From Blastococcus aggregatus (lineage in GTDB: Bacteria; Actinomycetota; Actinomycetes; Mycobacteriales; Geodermatophilaceae), in the NCBI RefSeq assembly GCF_900221005.1, contig NZ_OBQI01000002.1, positions 434,001 to 498,000 on the forward strand: 64,000 bases of DNA. Direction: 5' to 3'. Under the pieces are notes generated by a model. That model did no database searches. It was not told where the DNA came from and saw nothing but the letters and a program-made list of their open reading frames with translations. This document shows, one piece after another, positions 36,551 to 45,098 of the stretch (positions are counted from its first letter, which is position 1; the number at the start of each line of letters is the position of its first letter). Made by a program: the position numbers and the translations under genes.

Positions 36551-37857
36551 GCACCCCCGACCCGACCAGCGCCGAGGCCGTCGAGCGGCTCCGCGCCGTG
36601 GACGCGCCCCCGGCGGCGCCGGAACCGGCTCCGGCTCCCCGCCGGTGGGAGCGCACCGCCGCCCGCGTGGCCGGTCGTGGCCGGCGCGCCGCCGCCGGGC
36701 TGGCCCGGCGGGGCCTGAAGCCCGTGCTGCGCCGCGCCGAGGTCGAGGTGGGCTCCCGGGTGCAGCGGATGGTCACCGAGGCCCTCGACGGGGATCCCGC
36801 TCTCGCCCAGTTGCGCGAGGTGTCCGAACGCGGAGGGCTGGACCCCCAGCTGATCCGCGAGCGCGACGCGACGGTGCACAGCGCCCACGTGAACCTGGAG
36901 CTGCTCAAGGGCGAGCTGCGGCACGTGCAGACCACGCTCGACGAGCTCGGCATGGCGTTCGCGCCCGGGACCGGCCTGGCCGGCGCGGGAGCCCGCTACG
37001 CCGAGCTGCGGGAATCGGTGTACGCGCTGGAGCGGCGGCTGCGGACCGCCGGCAACGCACCGACGACTCCCCCGGACCCGGCGGCCCCGGCGGCCGCGCC
37101 GATCGCGCGGGCGACGCCGGCGGAGGGCACCCCGGCGGTGCTGTCCTCGACCCTGTTCGACTACGTCGGCTTCGAGCGGCGGTTCCGGGGCGACCCGGAC
37201 GCCATCCTGACCACCCTCGTCGACCGCTACGCCGACCTGCTGCAGGACCACCAGCCGGTCGTGGACGTCGGGTGCGGCCGCGGCGAGCTGCTCGGGATGC
37301 TCGCCGAGCGCGGGATCGACGTCATCGGCGTCGAGCCCGACCCCGGGATGGCCGCGGAGGCCCAGGCGCGCGGCATCACCGTGCACGAGGAGCTGGCCGG
37401 CGACTGGCTGCGCTCGGTCCCGGACGGCTCGCTCGGGGCGATCATCACCACGCACGTCCTCGAGCACCTCGAGCTCGACGACATGATCGAGCTGCTGGAG
37501 CTGGCGGCGGTGAAGCTGGGGCCGGACTCGGTCTTCATCAGCGAGACGCCCAACCCGGCCTCGCTGATCGTGCTGGGCAACTCCTACCTGCTCGACCCGA
37601 CGCACGTCCGGCCGCTGCACCCGAGCCTGCTGGCGTTCCTCTGCGAGAAGGCCGGCTTCCGGGACGTCCGGCTGCGGTTCTACAGCCCGGCGGAGGACTA
37701 CCACCTGCCGATGACCGCGGTCGACGAGGACGCCCCGGCGTGGGCCCGGGAGCTCACCGAGTCGGTGAACAAGGGCTTCTCGACGCTCAACGAGGTGCTC
37801 TTCGGCCCGCAGGACTACGCGGTGATCGCCCGGACACCGCCGGCCCCCGAGTCCTGA
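36547..37857 (+). CDS. SAM-dependent methyltransferase with N-terminal coiled coil (putative chain-capping enzyme)
   Basis: 436 aa. The first 100 residues are Pro/Arg rich. Residues about 105-165 form a likely coiled coil (NLELLKGELRHVQTTLDELG and the later YAELRESVYALERRLR). A second linker leads to the methyltransferase domain (about 200-430) with motif I VVDVGCGRGELLGML at 238-252, motif III-like IITTHVLEHLELDDMIELL and ETPNPASLIVLGNSYLLDPTHVRPLHP. The last stretch is common in O-antigen methyltransferases that cap polysaccharide chains. Its presence with Wzm/Wzt suggests a methyl cap used as an export signal. Confidence 0.88.
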   Translation: MSTPDPTSAEAVERLRAVDAPPAAPEPAPAPRRWERTAARVAGRGRRAAAGLARRGLKPVLRRAEVEVGSRVQRMVTEALDGDPALAQLREVSERGGLDPQLIRERDATVHSAHVNLELLKGELRHVQTTLDELGMAFAPGTGLAGAGARYAELRESVYALERRLRTAGNAPTTPPDPAAPAAAPIARATPAEGTPAVLSSTLFDYVGFERRFRGDPDAILTTLVDRYADLLQDHQPVVDVGCGRGELLGMLAERGIDVIGVEPDPGMAAEAQARGITVHEELAGDWLRSVPDGSLGAIITTHVLEHLELDDMIELLELAAVKLGPDSVFISETPNPASLIVLGNSYLLDPTHVRPLHPSLLAFLCEKAGFRDVRLRFYSPAEDYHLPMTAVDEDAPAWARELTESVNKGFSTLNEVLFGPQDYAVIARTPPAPES

Positions 37858-37868
37858 CCGGCGCACCC

Positions 37869-39584
37869 GTGGCCACCCGGAGCTCGACGGCCGTCGACGT
37901 CCCCCCGTCGGCGGAGGGAGCGACCGTGCGCCGGTCGCGGCACGGGTTCTGGGCGCTCCTGGTGGCCGCGGTGGCCGTCGCGGCCGCCTTCGGCGTCACG
38001 GTCGCCCGGGTCCTGGGCGACGTGGACGACTCCTTCCGCTTCGGCGGCGACCAGGCGCTGACCGGGCTGTCGGTGCACGAGGCGAGCTCGTTCGACCGGG
38101 ACCTCGGCCCGTACTCGCGCTACGGCTGGTCGCACCCGGGGCCGCTCTGGTTCTACCTGCTGGCCCCGCCGATGCGGCTCCTCGGCGGCGACGACATCGC
38201 GCTCATGGCCGCCGGCGTGCTGATCAACGGGCTGCTGGCGGTGGCCGTCGTGCTCGCCGTCCACCGGGCCGGCCGCCCGCTGCTCACCCTGGGCGTGTCG
38301 GCCGTGCTGCTGGCGTTCGTCCTGCGCATGCCCGCGGAGATGTTCGTCGACGTGTGGAGCCCCTACGCGCTGCTGATGGGGACGCTGCTCTTCCTCGTGC
38401 TCGCGGCGCGGGTGCACTCGGGCAGCTGGCCGGCGCTGCTGGGCATGCTGCTCGCCGGCAGCTTCCTGGCGCAGACCCACGTCGGCACCGCACCTCTCGT
38501 CGCGCTCGTCAGCGCGACCGGTGGCGTCTCGTTCGTCCTCGCCCGCCGCGCCCGCCGCGCGACCACGGAGCCCGGGACCGACGCCGGCGAGCCACCGCGC
38601 GCACGGCCGGGCCGCTGGACAGTGGTGCTGGGCGTGCTGCTCGTCGCGGTCTGGATCCCGCCGGTCGTCGAGCAGCTCTCGTCGCCGGTGCGGGAGGGCA
38701 ACCTGGTCCGGTTGGTGAGCTTCTTCCTGAACCACGAGGACCCCGGCGGCAGCCCGACGCCACCCCAGGCCCTGATCGCCGTGGGCCGGATCCTCGCCAT
38801 GACGCCGTACGACTGGGGCCCCGGCCCGTGGGAGATGGACGTCTCGACCCTGCCGGCACCGGTGGGCCTCGCGCTGGCCGCGCAGGCGCTCGCCGCGGTG
38901 ACCCTGGTGCTGCTCGGCCGTCGCTGGGGATCGCGCGCCGGCACCTGGTGGGGTGCCGTCCTGTGCGCTGCCCTGGCGGCGGCGGTCGTCTCCGCCGTCA
39001 CCGTCACCGGTGTCCTGTACTGGTACCTCATCGTCTGGGTCGCGGTGCTGCCCGCAGCCACCGCGATCGGCGCGCTGCACCTGGTCCTCGACCGCGTGGC
39101 CGCGGGTCGGGCCGGCGCTCCGGGCCCCCGGCTCGCCCTCGACCGTGCACCGGTCCTGCTGCCCCTCGCGGTGGTCGTGGTGGCCGGGTCGGTGGTGGCG
39201 GCGATGTCGCTGGGCGACGCGGCCGAGGAGCTGCCGTCGGACTACGGCGTCGTCGAGGCGTCCCGGCTGGTCGACGACGCCCTCGGGGACGTCGACACGA
39301 GCACGGTGCACGTGGACATCGAGACGCCGGCGCTCTGGCCGGTCGCGGCCGGGGTGGTCAACGAGCTGGTCGCCGACGGCCTCGACGTCACCGTGGACCG
39401 GGGCTCCGAGGAGCTCTTCGGCGCGGACCGGGTGAGCGCCGGCGACGAGCCCGTGGACCTGGTGTTCGTGACGACCGGCTCCCGGGCGCACGACCGGCTC
39501 CTCCGGGAGGCCGGCGTCACCGACGTCGGCACGGCGCCCACGGAGTGGGGGCCCACCTCGGTCCTGCTCCGCGTGTCGCGCTAG
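37869..39584 (+). CDS. GT-C-type polytopic membrane protein
   Basis: 571 aa from a GTG at 37869. About 11 membrane spans. The first extracytoplasmic loop has FGGDQALTGLSVHEASSFDRDLGPYSRYGWSHPGPLWFYLLAPPM, a pattern of actinobacterial GT-C-like proteins with acidic residues near the membrane. The C-terminal about 130 residues form a soluble domain. Probably uses a polyprenyl-phosphate sugar to decorate the polymer. It starts 12 nt after the methyltransferase stop, so it is the last gene of that operon. Confidence 0.78.
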   Translation: MATRSSTAVDVPPSAEGATVRRSRHGFWALLVAAVAVAAAFGVTVARVLGDVDDSFRFGGDQALTGLSVHEASSFDRDLGPYSRYGWSHPGPLWFYLLAPPMRLLGGDDIALMAAGVLINGLLAVAVVLAVHRAGRPLLTLGVSAVLLAFVLRMPAEMFVDVWSPYALLMGTLLFLVLAARVHSGSWPALLGMLLAGSFLAQTHVGTAPLVALVSATGGVSFVLARRARRATTEPGTDAGEPPRARPGRWTVVLGVLLVAVWIPPVVEQLSSPVREGNLVRLVSFFLNHEDPGGSPTPPQALIAVGRILAMTPYDWGPGPWEMDVSTLPAPVGLALAAQALAAVTLVLLGRRWGSRAGTWWGAVLCAALAAAVVSAVTVTGVLYWYLIVWVAVLPAATAIGALHLVLDRVAAGRAGAPGPRLALDRAPVLLPLAVVVVAGSVVAAMSLGDAAEELPSDYGVVEASRLVDDALGDVDTSTVHVDIETPALWPVAAGVVNELVADGLDVTVDRGSEELFGADRVSAGDEPVDLVFVTTGSRAHDRLLREAGVTDVGTAPTEWGPTSVLLRVSR

Positions 39585-39779
39585 CGCACCGGGGCCGCAG
39601 CACCGGGACGGTTGTGGCGGAGCGTGACGGAACGGTCAGGTGGTCCCCGACGGTGGGCGCCGCGACAGCTCCGTTCCACGGTTCCCCGCCCCCGCGGCCC
39701 TACCCTGGGAAGGACTTCGCCGCGGGACCCTGGCTCCCGAATGCTCCACCGAGCCGGCCCGCCCGACGTGAGGACGTGC

Positions 39780-41315
39780 ATGACGGACAACGCCGACCGC
39801 CCCGGGACCGGCCGCCCGCTCCCGGCCCGGCTGGACCCGCGCGCCGGCGTGCCCTCGCGCCGCGAGCGCCGGGCCGACGCCCGCGCCGAGCGGGGCGGCG
39901 GCGGGCGCCGCCGGGCCGTCACGGCCGGGCGGGTCGTCACCGCGCTGGCCTCCACCGTGCTGCTGGCCGGCAGCGGCTGGGGCTGGTACCTCGGCCAGGT
40001 CGCCGACGCGAGCATGAACCGCACCGACGCCATCCCGACCAGCGGCAACGAGGGCATCGGCGACGCGATGAACATGCTGCTCGTCGGGAGCGACAGCCGG
40101 GCCAGCGCCAGCGAGGAGGAGCTGACCCAGCTCAACACCGAGGCGAACGACGGCGTCAACACCGACACGATGATCCTGGTGCACGTGCCGGCCGACGGGT
40201 CGGAGGCGTCGTTCGTCTCGTTCCCGCGCGACTCCTTCGTGGAGATCCCCGGCTACGGCGAGCACAAGCTCAACGCCGCCTACGCCTACGGCTACTACGA
40301 GGAGGCCGGCGACGACGCGACGGACAGCGAGCGCCAGGCCTCCGGCGCGCAGCTGCTCATCAAGACGATCAGCGGCCTGACCGGGCTGTCGATCGACCAC
40401 TACGCCGAGGTCGACCTGCTCGGGTTCTTCAAGCTCTCCGAGGTCGTCGGCGGCGTGGAGGTCAACCTCTGCGCACCGGCCAAGGAGCCCAACTCCGGCG
40501 TCGACCTGCCCGCCGGCGTGCAGACGATCCAGGGTGAGCAGGCGCTGGCCTTCGTCCGGCAGCGGCACGGGCTGCCGGGCGGCGACTTCGACCGGATCGT
40601 CCGCCAGCAGACGTTCATGGCCGGGATGATCCGCAAGATGATGTCGGACAACGTGCTGCTGGACCTCGGCAAGCAGCGCCGGCTGGTCGAGGCCGCCGCC
40701 GACTCGCTGACCGTGGACGAGAACCTCAAGCTGCTCGACCTGGCGGCACAGATGCAGTCGGTGAAGCCCGACAGCATCCAGTTCCAGACGGTGCCCAACC
40801 TCGGCACCGACCGGGACCCGGACGCCGGCTCCATCGTCCGGCTGGAGGACCCGAAGGCGCTGAAGGCCTTCTTCGCCGACCTCTCCGCCGAGCCGGAGCC
40901 CGCTCCGGGCACGACTCCCCCGGCGGCCGAGCCCGCCGCCGAGCCGGTGCCGGCCGCCGACGTGTCCGTGGCGGTCTACAACGGCTCGGGCACCTCGGGT
41001 CTGGCGGCCACCACCACCGCGGAGCTCGAGGAACAGGGCTTCCCGATCGTCACCACGGGGAACGCGGACAGCCGGGACTACGAGGCCACCGAGATCCGCC
41101 ACGCCGCCGGCGACGAGACGCTGGCCGCCACCCTGGCCGCGGCCATCCCCGGCGCCGTCGTCGTCGAGTCCGACGAGCCGGCGGAGGGCACCGTGCACCT
41201 CGTGCTCGGTGCGGACTTCAACGGTGTCGGGCAGCCGGTCACCGCCCCCGAGCCCACGGCGCCCGCCGTGCCCGAGGACACGTTCACCGCCGCGAACACC
41301 GACTGCATCAACTGA
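39780..41315 (+). CDS. LytR-CpsA-Psr (LCP) family glycopolymer ligase
   Basis: Transfers a lipid-linked wall polymer to peptidoglycan. 511 aa. Basic cytosolic N-terminus, one membrane span (about 48-66), LCP domain (about 85-290) with LLVGSDSRA, NTDTMILVHVPADG, FVSFPRDSFVEIPGYGEHKLNAAYAYG and FVRQRHGLPGGDFDRIVRQQ (the conserved Arg and Asp set). A C-terminal LytR_C domain follows (about 400-480: VAVYNGSGTSGLAATT). A -10-like TACCCT lies at 39699-39704. Its position between the polysaccharide locus and the arabinan genes suggests it anchors one or both. Confidence 0.94.
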   Translation: MTDNADRPGTGRPLPARLDPRAGVPSRRERRADARAERGGGGRRRAVTAGRVVTALASTVLLAGSGWGWYLGQVADASMNRTDAIPTSGNEGIGDAMNMLLVGSDSRASASEEELTQLNTEANDGVNTDTMILVHVPADGSEASFVSFPRDSFVEIPGYGEHKLNAAYAYGYYEEAGDDATDSERQASGAQLLIKTISGLTGLSIDHYAEVDLLGFFKLSEVVGGVEVNLCAPAKEPNSGVDLPAGVQTIQGEQALAFVRQRHGLPGGDFDRIVRQQTFMAGMIRKMMSDNVLLDLGKQRRLVEAAADSLTVDENLKLLDLAAQMQSVKPDSIQFQTVPNLGTDRDPDAGSIVRLEDPKALKAFFADLSAEPEPAPGTTPPAAEPAAEPVPAADVSVAVYNGSGTSGLAATTTAELEEQGFPIVTTGNADSRDYEATEIRHAAGDETLAATLAAAIPGAVVVESDEPAEGTVHLVLGADFNGVGQPVTAPEPTAPAVPEDTFTAANTDCIN

Positions 41316-41347
41316 GCGCCGGCGCCCCGGGCGCCGACCGGAACGGC

Positions 41348-41381
41348 AGAGGCCCCGACCGCAGCAGCGGTCGGGGCCTCT
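41348..41381. terminator. Perfect hairpin terminator between LCP gene and dprE2
   Basis: Perfect 15-bp inverted repeat (AGAGGCCCCGACCGC and its complement) with the 4-nt loop AGCA. It lies 33 nt past the LCP stop and 16 nt past the dprE2 stop in the other direction, so it can serve both convergent units. Confidence 0.9.
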
Positions 41382-41396
41382 CCCGTCGTGCCGGGC

Positions 41397-42152
41397 TCAG
41401 AAGGGCAGGCGGCGGAAGACCGCGCGCGGCGTGTGCCGCAGCCCGCTCATGACGAAGCGCATCGCGCCCGGCACCCAGACGGTGTGCCGGCCCTTGCGGA
41501 CGCCGGTCACGATCGCCTCGGCCACCGCCTCGGGCGTCGTGGACAGCGGCGCCTCGGGCAGGCCCTCGGTCATCTTCGACCGGACGAACCCCGGGCGGAC
41601 GACGAGCACGGAGACCCCGGTGCCCACGAGCGAGTCGGCCAGGCCGGAGTAGAAGGCGTCGACGCCGGCCTTGGTCGAGCCGTAGACGTAGTTGGACCGG
41701 CGGGCCCGCTCCCCGGCGACCGAGGACAGCGCGACGATCGCCCCGTGCCCCTGGCTGCGCATCCGGTTGGCCAGCACCGTGCCGACGACGACCGGCGCCA
41801 CGTAGTTGACCTGGCCGAGCGCGGCGGCCGCGGCGGGGTCGGTGGCGAGGGCGTCCTGGTCGCCGAGCTGGCCGAAGGCGACCACGGCGACGTCGATGTC
41901 GCCGCCGGCCGCGGCGGCGGCGACCACGCGCTCGGGCGAGCCCGCGTCGTCGGCGTCGAAGTCCACGACCTCGACCGCGGCACCGGCGGCCGTCAGCTCG
42001 TCGGCGACGGCGGCCCGCCGCGGGGTGTCCCGGGCGGCGACGACGACGCGCAGCGGCCGCTCCTGCAGGTACCGGCGGGCGGTGGCGACGGCGATGTCGG
42101 ACGTGCCGCCGACGAGCAGCAGCGAGCTCGGGGATCCGAGGGCGTCGATCAC
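41397..42152 (-). CDS. dprE2: Decaprenylphosphoryl-2-keto-ribose reductase DprE2
   Basis: NADH-dependent second half-reaction of ribose-to-arabinose epimerisation, giving decaprenylphosphoryl-D-arabinose. 251 aa SDR. GGTSDIAVATARRYL cofactor motif, VALSSVAGERARRSNYVYGSTKAGVDAF with Ser-Tyr-Lys, VRPGFVRSKMTEGL, and the C-terminal RAVFRRLPF. It follows dprE1 with a 4-nt overlap, so the two are co-translated, as in M. tuberculosis. Confidence 0.95.
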   Translation of the reverse strand: MIDALGSPSSLLLVGGTSDIAVATARRYLQERPLRVVVAARDTPRRAAVADELTAAGAAVEVVDFDADDAGSPERVVAAAAAGGDIDVAVVAFGQLGDQDALATDPAAAAALGQVNYVAPVVVGTVLANRMRSQGHGAIVALSSVAGERARRSNYVYGSTKAGVDAFYSGLADSLVGTGVSVLVVRPGFVRSKMTEGLPEAPLSTTPEAVAEAIVTGVRKGRHTVWVPGAMRFVMSGLRHTPRAVFRRLPF

Positions 42153-43504
42153 AGGGAGAGCCTCCTGGCCAGGTCGGACGTGAAGACGCCGTCGGGGTCG
42201 ACGCGCCTGCGGATGGCGCGGAAGTCGTCGAGCCGGGGGTACATCGCCGCGAAGGTCTCGGGGCGGACCCGGGAGTCCTTGGCGAGGTAGGTGCGCCCCT
42301 CGGCGGCGACGACGACCTCGTCGAGGGAGTCGAGCAGGCCGGCCAGGCCCTTCATCACGGGGATGTCCAGCGCCAGCGTCCAGCCGGGCGAGGGGTAGGA
42401 CAGCATGCCGGGGTTGCCGGGACCGAAGCGCTTGAGCACCGCGAGGAAGGACGCCGTCCCGAACGAGCTGAGCCGGTCCAGCACCTCCCGCATGGCCTCC
42501 TCCTGCCCGAAGGGCACGGTGACCTGGTACTGCACGAAGCCGCGCGGGCCGTAGATGCGGTTCCAGCCACCCACCGCGTCCAGCGGGTGGAAGAACGTGG
42601 GGATGCTCTGCAGCTGGTCGCGCTTGCGCGTGGGCGCCTTGCGGTACCAGACCTCGTTGAAGGCGGCCACGGTCGCCAGGTTGAGCAGCCCCGGCGGGAA
42701 GACGTCGGGCACCGAGATCTTGATCGAGCCGTGGTACTTGAGCGGGTCGGCCCGCCGCTTGGCCGGCAGCTCGTCGAGCGTCGCGAAACGCCCGCGGGTC
42801 ACCACGGAGCGGCCCATGCGCTTCCCCTTGGCCAGGGTGTCGATCCAGGCCACCGAGTACTCGTACAGGTGGTCGGTCTCGGCCAGCAGGGTCATGAGCG
42901 AGTCGAGGTCCGGCGTGCGGTCGGTGTCGACGAGGCAGCGCGAGGACTCGATCCGCTTCAGCTGCACCTGCGCGCGCAGGATGACGCCGGTCAGGCCCAT
43001 GCCGCCGGCGGTGGCCCAGAAGAGGTCGGGGTCGGACTCGGGGCCGACCCGGCGGACCTCGCCGTCGGCGGTGAGGAGGTCCAGCCAGCGGACGTGCTGG
43101 GCGAAGCTGCCGGCCACGTGGTGGTTCTTGCCGTGGATGTCCGCGCCGATCGCCCCGCCGACCGTCACCAGCCTCGTGCCCGGGGTCACCGGCACGAAGA
43201 AGCCCTGGGGGACGAACCGGTTCATGAGCTCGTCGAGCGAGATGCCCGCCTCGACGTCGACCAGGCCGGTCTCCGCGTCGAAGGCCAGCACCGCGTCGGC
43301 CGCGGTCATGTCGAGCACGTGGCCGCCGGCGTTCTGCGCCGCGTCGCCGTAGCTGCGCGCCAGGCCCCGGGCCACGACGCCGCGCCCGGCGGCGGCCGCG
43401 GCCTGGACCACGGCGCGCACCTCGGCGTCGTCGTGCACGGGGGTGAGCACGGCGGGTGTGGGCGCCGTGCGGCCCCAGCCGTTGAGCAGCGTGGTCTCAG
43501 ACAT
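42149..43504 (-). CDS. dprE1: Decaprenylphosphoryl-beta-D-ribose 2-oxidase DprE1
   Basis: FAD-dependent oxidation of decaprenylphosphoryl-ribose at C2. 451 aa. FAD-binding motifs GLARSYGDAAQNAGGHVLDM and TVGGAIGADIHGKNHHVAGSF are clear. The stretch FGPGNPGMLSYPSPGWTLALDIP aligns with the mycobacterial segment containing Cys387, the residue attacked by benzothiazinones; here that residue is Ala378 (codon 42371-42373, GCG). The C-terminal KDSRVRPETFAAMYPRLDDF is conserved. Its start overlaps the ubiA stop by 8 nt. Confidence 0.96.
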   Translation of the reverse strand: MSETTLLNGWGRTAPTPAVLTPVHDDAEVRAVVQAAAAAGRGVVARGLARSYGDAAQNAGGHVLDMTAADAVLAFDAETGLVDVEAGISLDELMNRFVPQGFFVPVTPGTRLVTVGGAIGADIHGKNHHVAGSFAQHVRWLDLLTADGEVRRVGPESDPDLFWATAGGMGLTGVILRAQVQLKRIESSRCLVDTDRTPDLDSLMTLLAETDHLYEYSVAWIDTLAKGKRMGRSVVTRGRFATLDELPAKRRADPLKYHGSIKISVPDVFPPGLLNLATVAAFNEVWYRKAPTRKRDQLQSIPTFFHPLDAVGGWNRIYGPRGFVQYQVTVPFGQEEAMREVLDRLSSFGTASFLAVLKRFGPGNPGMLSYPSPGWTLALDIPVMKGLAGLLDSLDEVVVAAEGRTYLAKDSRVRPETFAAMYPRLDDFRAIRRRVDPDGVFTSDLARRLSL

Positions 43505-44477
43505 CGAAGACTCCCAACGCCATGGTCACGACCCACAGCACACCCAGGCAGAACAGGACGCGGTCGTGCAGGACGATCTCCTCGGGCGCACCCGCGGCGC
43601 CCTTGTCGACGTCGACGGCGTACCGCAGGATCGCCATCACGAACGGGGCGATGGAGATGGTCGACCACGGGACGCCGTCCTGGGTCTCGCCCATCTCGAA
43701 CGCCCACAGGCTGTAGGCGGTCACGGCCACGCCGGCGGACAGGCTCCACACGAACCGCAGGTAGCTGGCCGAGTACTCCTTGAGCGTCTTGCGCGTCGCG
43801 GCGGCGTCACCCACCAGCACGAGCTCGGAGTACCGCTTGCCGGCCACCATGAACAGCGACCCGAAGGCCGCCACCAGGAGGAACCACTGCGAGAGCAGCA
43901 GGCCCGCGGCCACACCGCCGGCGATGCCGCGCAGCAGGAACCCCGAGGCCACGACGGCGAGGTCGATGACCGGCTGGTTCTTGAGGAACACGCAGTAGGC
44001 CAGCTGGATCACCACGTAGCTGGCCAGCACGAACGCCAGTTCCGGCCGGGTCAGCAGCACGGCGGCGACGAGCGCGACGGTGCAGAGCACGGTGGCCATC
44101 GCCAGCGCCAGCCAGCGGGGCACGATCCCGGCGGCGATCGGCCGGAACCGCTTGCGCGGGTGCCGGCGGTCCTCCTCGACGTCGATCGTGTCGTTGACCA
44201 GGTAGACGGCGGAGGCGGCCAGGCAGAACAGCACGAAGGCGACGGCGGTCGGCCGCATCACCTCGGCGTTGAAGATCTCCCCGGCGGCCAGCGGCGCGGC
44301 CAGCACCAGGACGTTCTTGACCCACTGCCGCGGCCGCAGAGCCCGGACCAGGCCCCAGGCGAAGGTGCCCCGGAAGCCGGGGAGCCGGGGAGCGAGCGGC
44401 GGCGGGGACTCCTCGACGAGCTCCCCCGACATCGTCGAGGGTGCCGGTGCGGGGGTCGACTGGGGGTGCACGGTCAC
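43497..44477 (-). CDS. ubiA: Decaprenyl-phosphate phosphoribosyltransferase (UbiA family)
   Basis: Joins 5-phosphoribosyl diphosphate and decaprenyl phosphate, the committed step to arabinan donors (known for Rv3806c). 326 aa from a GTG at 44477 with ribosome site GGGAGGAAG. UbiA Asp motif NDTIDVEEDRRHPRKRFRPIA is at about 95-115, preceded by RPRQWVKNVLVLAAPLA. The second conserved region YSASYLRFVWSLS and about eight membrane spans are present. Upstream neighbour is the PAP2 phosphatase, downstream dprE1, so the entire precursor route is one overlapping operon. Confidence 0.94.
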   Translation of the reverse strand: MTVHPQSTPAPAPSTMSGELVEESPPPLAPRLPGFRGTFAWGLVRALRPRQWVKNVLVLAAPLAAGEIFNAEVMRPTAVAFVLFCLAASAVYLVNDTIDVEEDRRHPRKRFRPIAAGIVPRWLALAMATVLCTVALVAAVLLTRPELAFVLASYVVIQLAYCVFLKNQPVIDLAVVASGFLLRGIAGGVAAGLLLSQWFLLVAAFGSLFMVAGKRYSELVLVGDAAATRKTLKEYSASYLRFVWSLSAGVAVTAYSLWAFEMGETQDGVPWSTISIAPFVMAILRYAVDVDKGAAGAPEEIVLHDRVLFCLGVLWVVTMALGVFDV

Positions 44478-45007
44478 GCCTTCCTCCCTGCGTCTCCGGT
44501 CGTGCGACGCCGCACGACCGTGGCCACGCCGGCGCCGAGGGCGGCGCCCGACACCACGTCCGACGGGTAGTGGACGCCCAGGAGGACCCGGGAGACCAGC
44601 ATGACGACGGTCACCGCCGCCATCGGCGGCCCGCCGACCATCGGCCCGAACCCGACGGCCGCCGCGGCGGTGGAGCAGCTGTGCGCGCTCGGGAAGGACA
44701 GCCGGCTCGGCGTCCCGACCAGCGGCGGCACGTCCTCCAGCGAGGGCCGGACCCGGCGCACGACGCGCTTGACCGCCACGCCGGCCGCGTGCGCGGCCAC
44801 GACCCCGACCATCCCGGACACCCACTCGTCGCGACGGCGGCCGGTGGCCCAGCCGGCAGCGCCGAGCGCCAGCCAGCCGAGGGCGTGCTCGCCGAAGTGC
44901 GACAGCCCCCGTGCGACCGGCACGGCCGGCGTGCCGCCGAGCGTGCGGCGCGTCGAGCGCAGGACCGCGTGGTCGAATCGGGTGAGGGCAGCGCTCGGTG
45001 CGGTCAT
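44474..45007 (-). CDS. PAP2-family phosphatase (decaprenylphosphoryl-5-phosphoribose phosphatase, Rv3807c type)
   Basis: Removes the 5-phosphate from decaprenylphosphoryl-phosphoribose. 177 aa. PAP2 motifs: KRVVRRVRPS (KxxxxxxRP), FPSAHSCSTA (PSxH) and SRVLLGVHYPSDVVSG (SRxxxxxHxxxD), with about five membrane spans. The ATG at 45007 is preceded by a TACAGT box (45022-45017) 9 nt away. Its stop overlaps the ubiA start by 4 nt. Confidence 0.93.
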   Translation of the reverse strand: MTAPSAALTRFDHAVLRSTRRTLGGTPAVPVARGLSHFGEHALGWLALGAAGWATGRRRDEWVSGMVGVVAAHAAGVAVKRVVRRVRPSLEDVPPLVGTPSRLSFPSAHSCSTAAAAVGFGPMVGGPPMAAVTVVMLVSRVLLGVHYPSDVVSGAALGAGVATVVRRRTTGDAGRKA

Positions 45008-45098
45008 CGGGTGCCGACTGTAGACGGGCACCTGCGCCGTCGCCGGGACGACGCGGGGCGGACCGATCCGTCGCAACCCGCCCTGCCACTCTTGTCCC

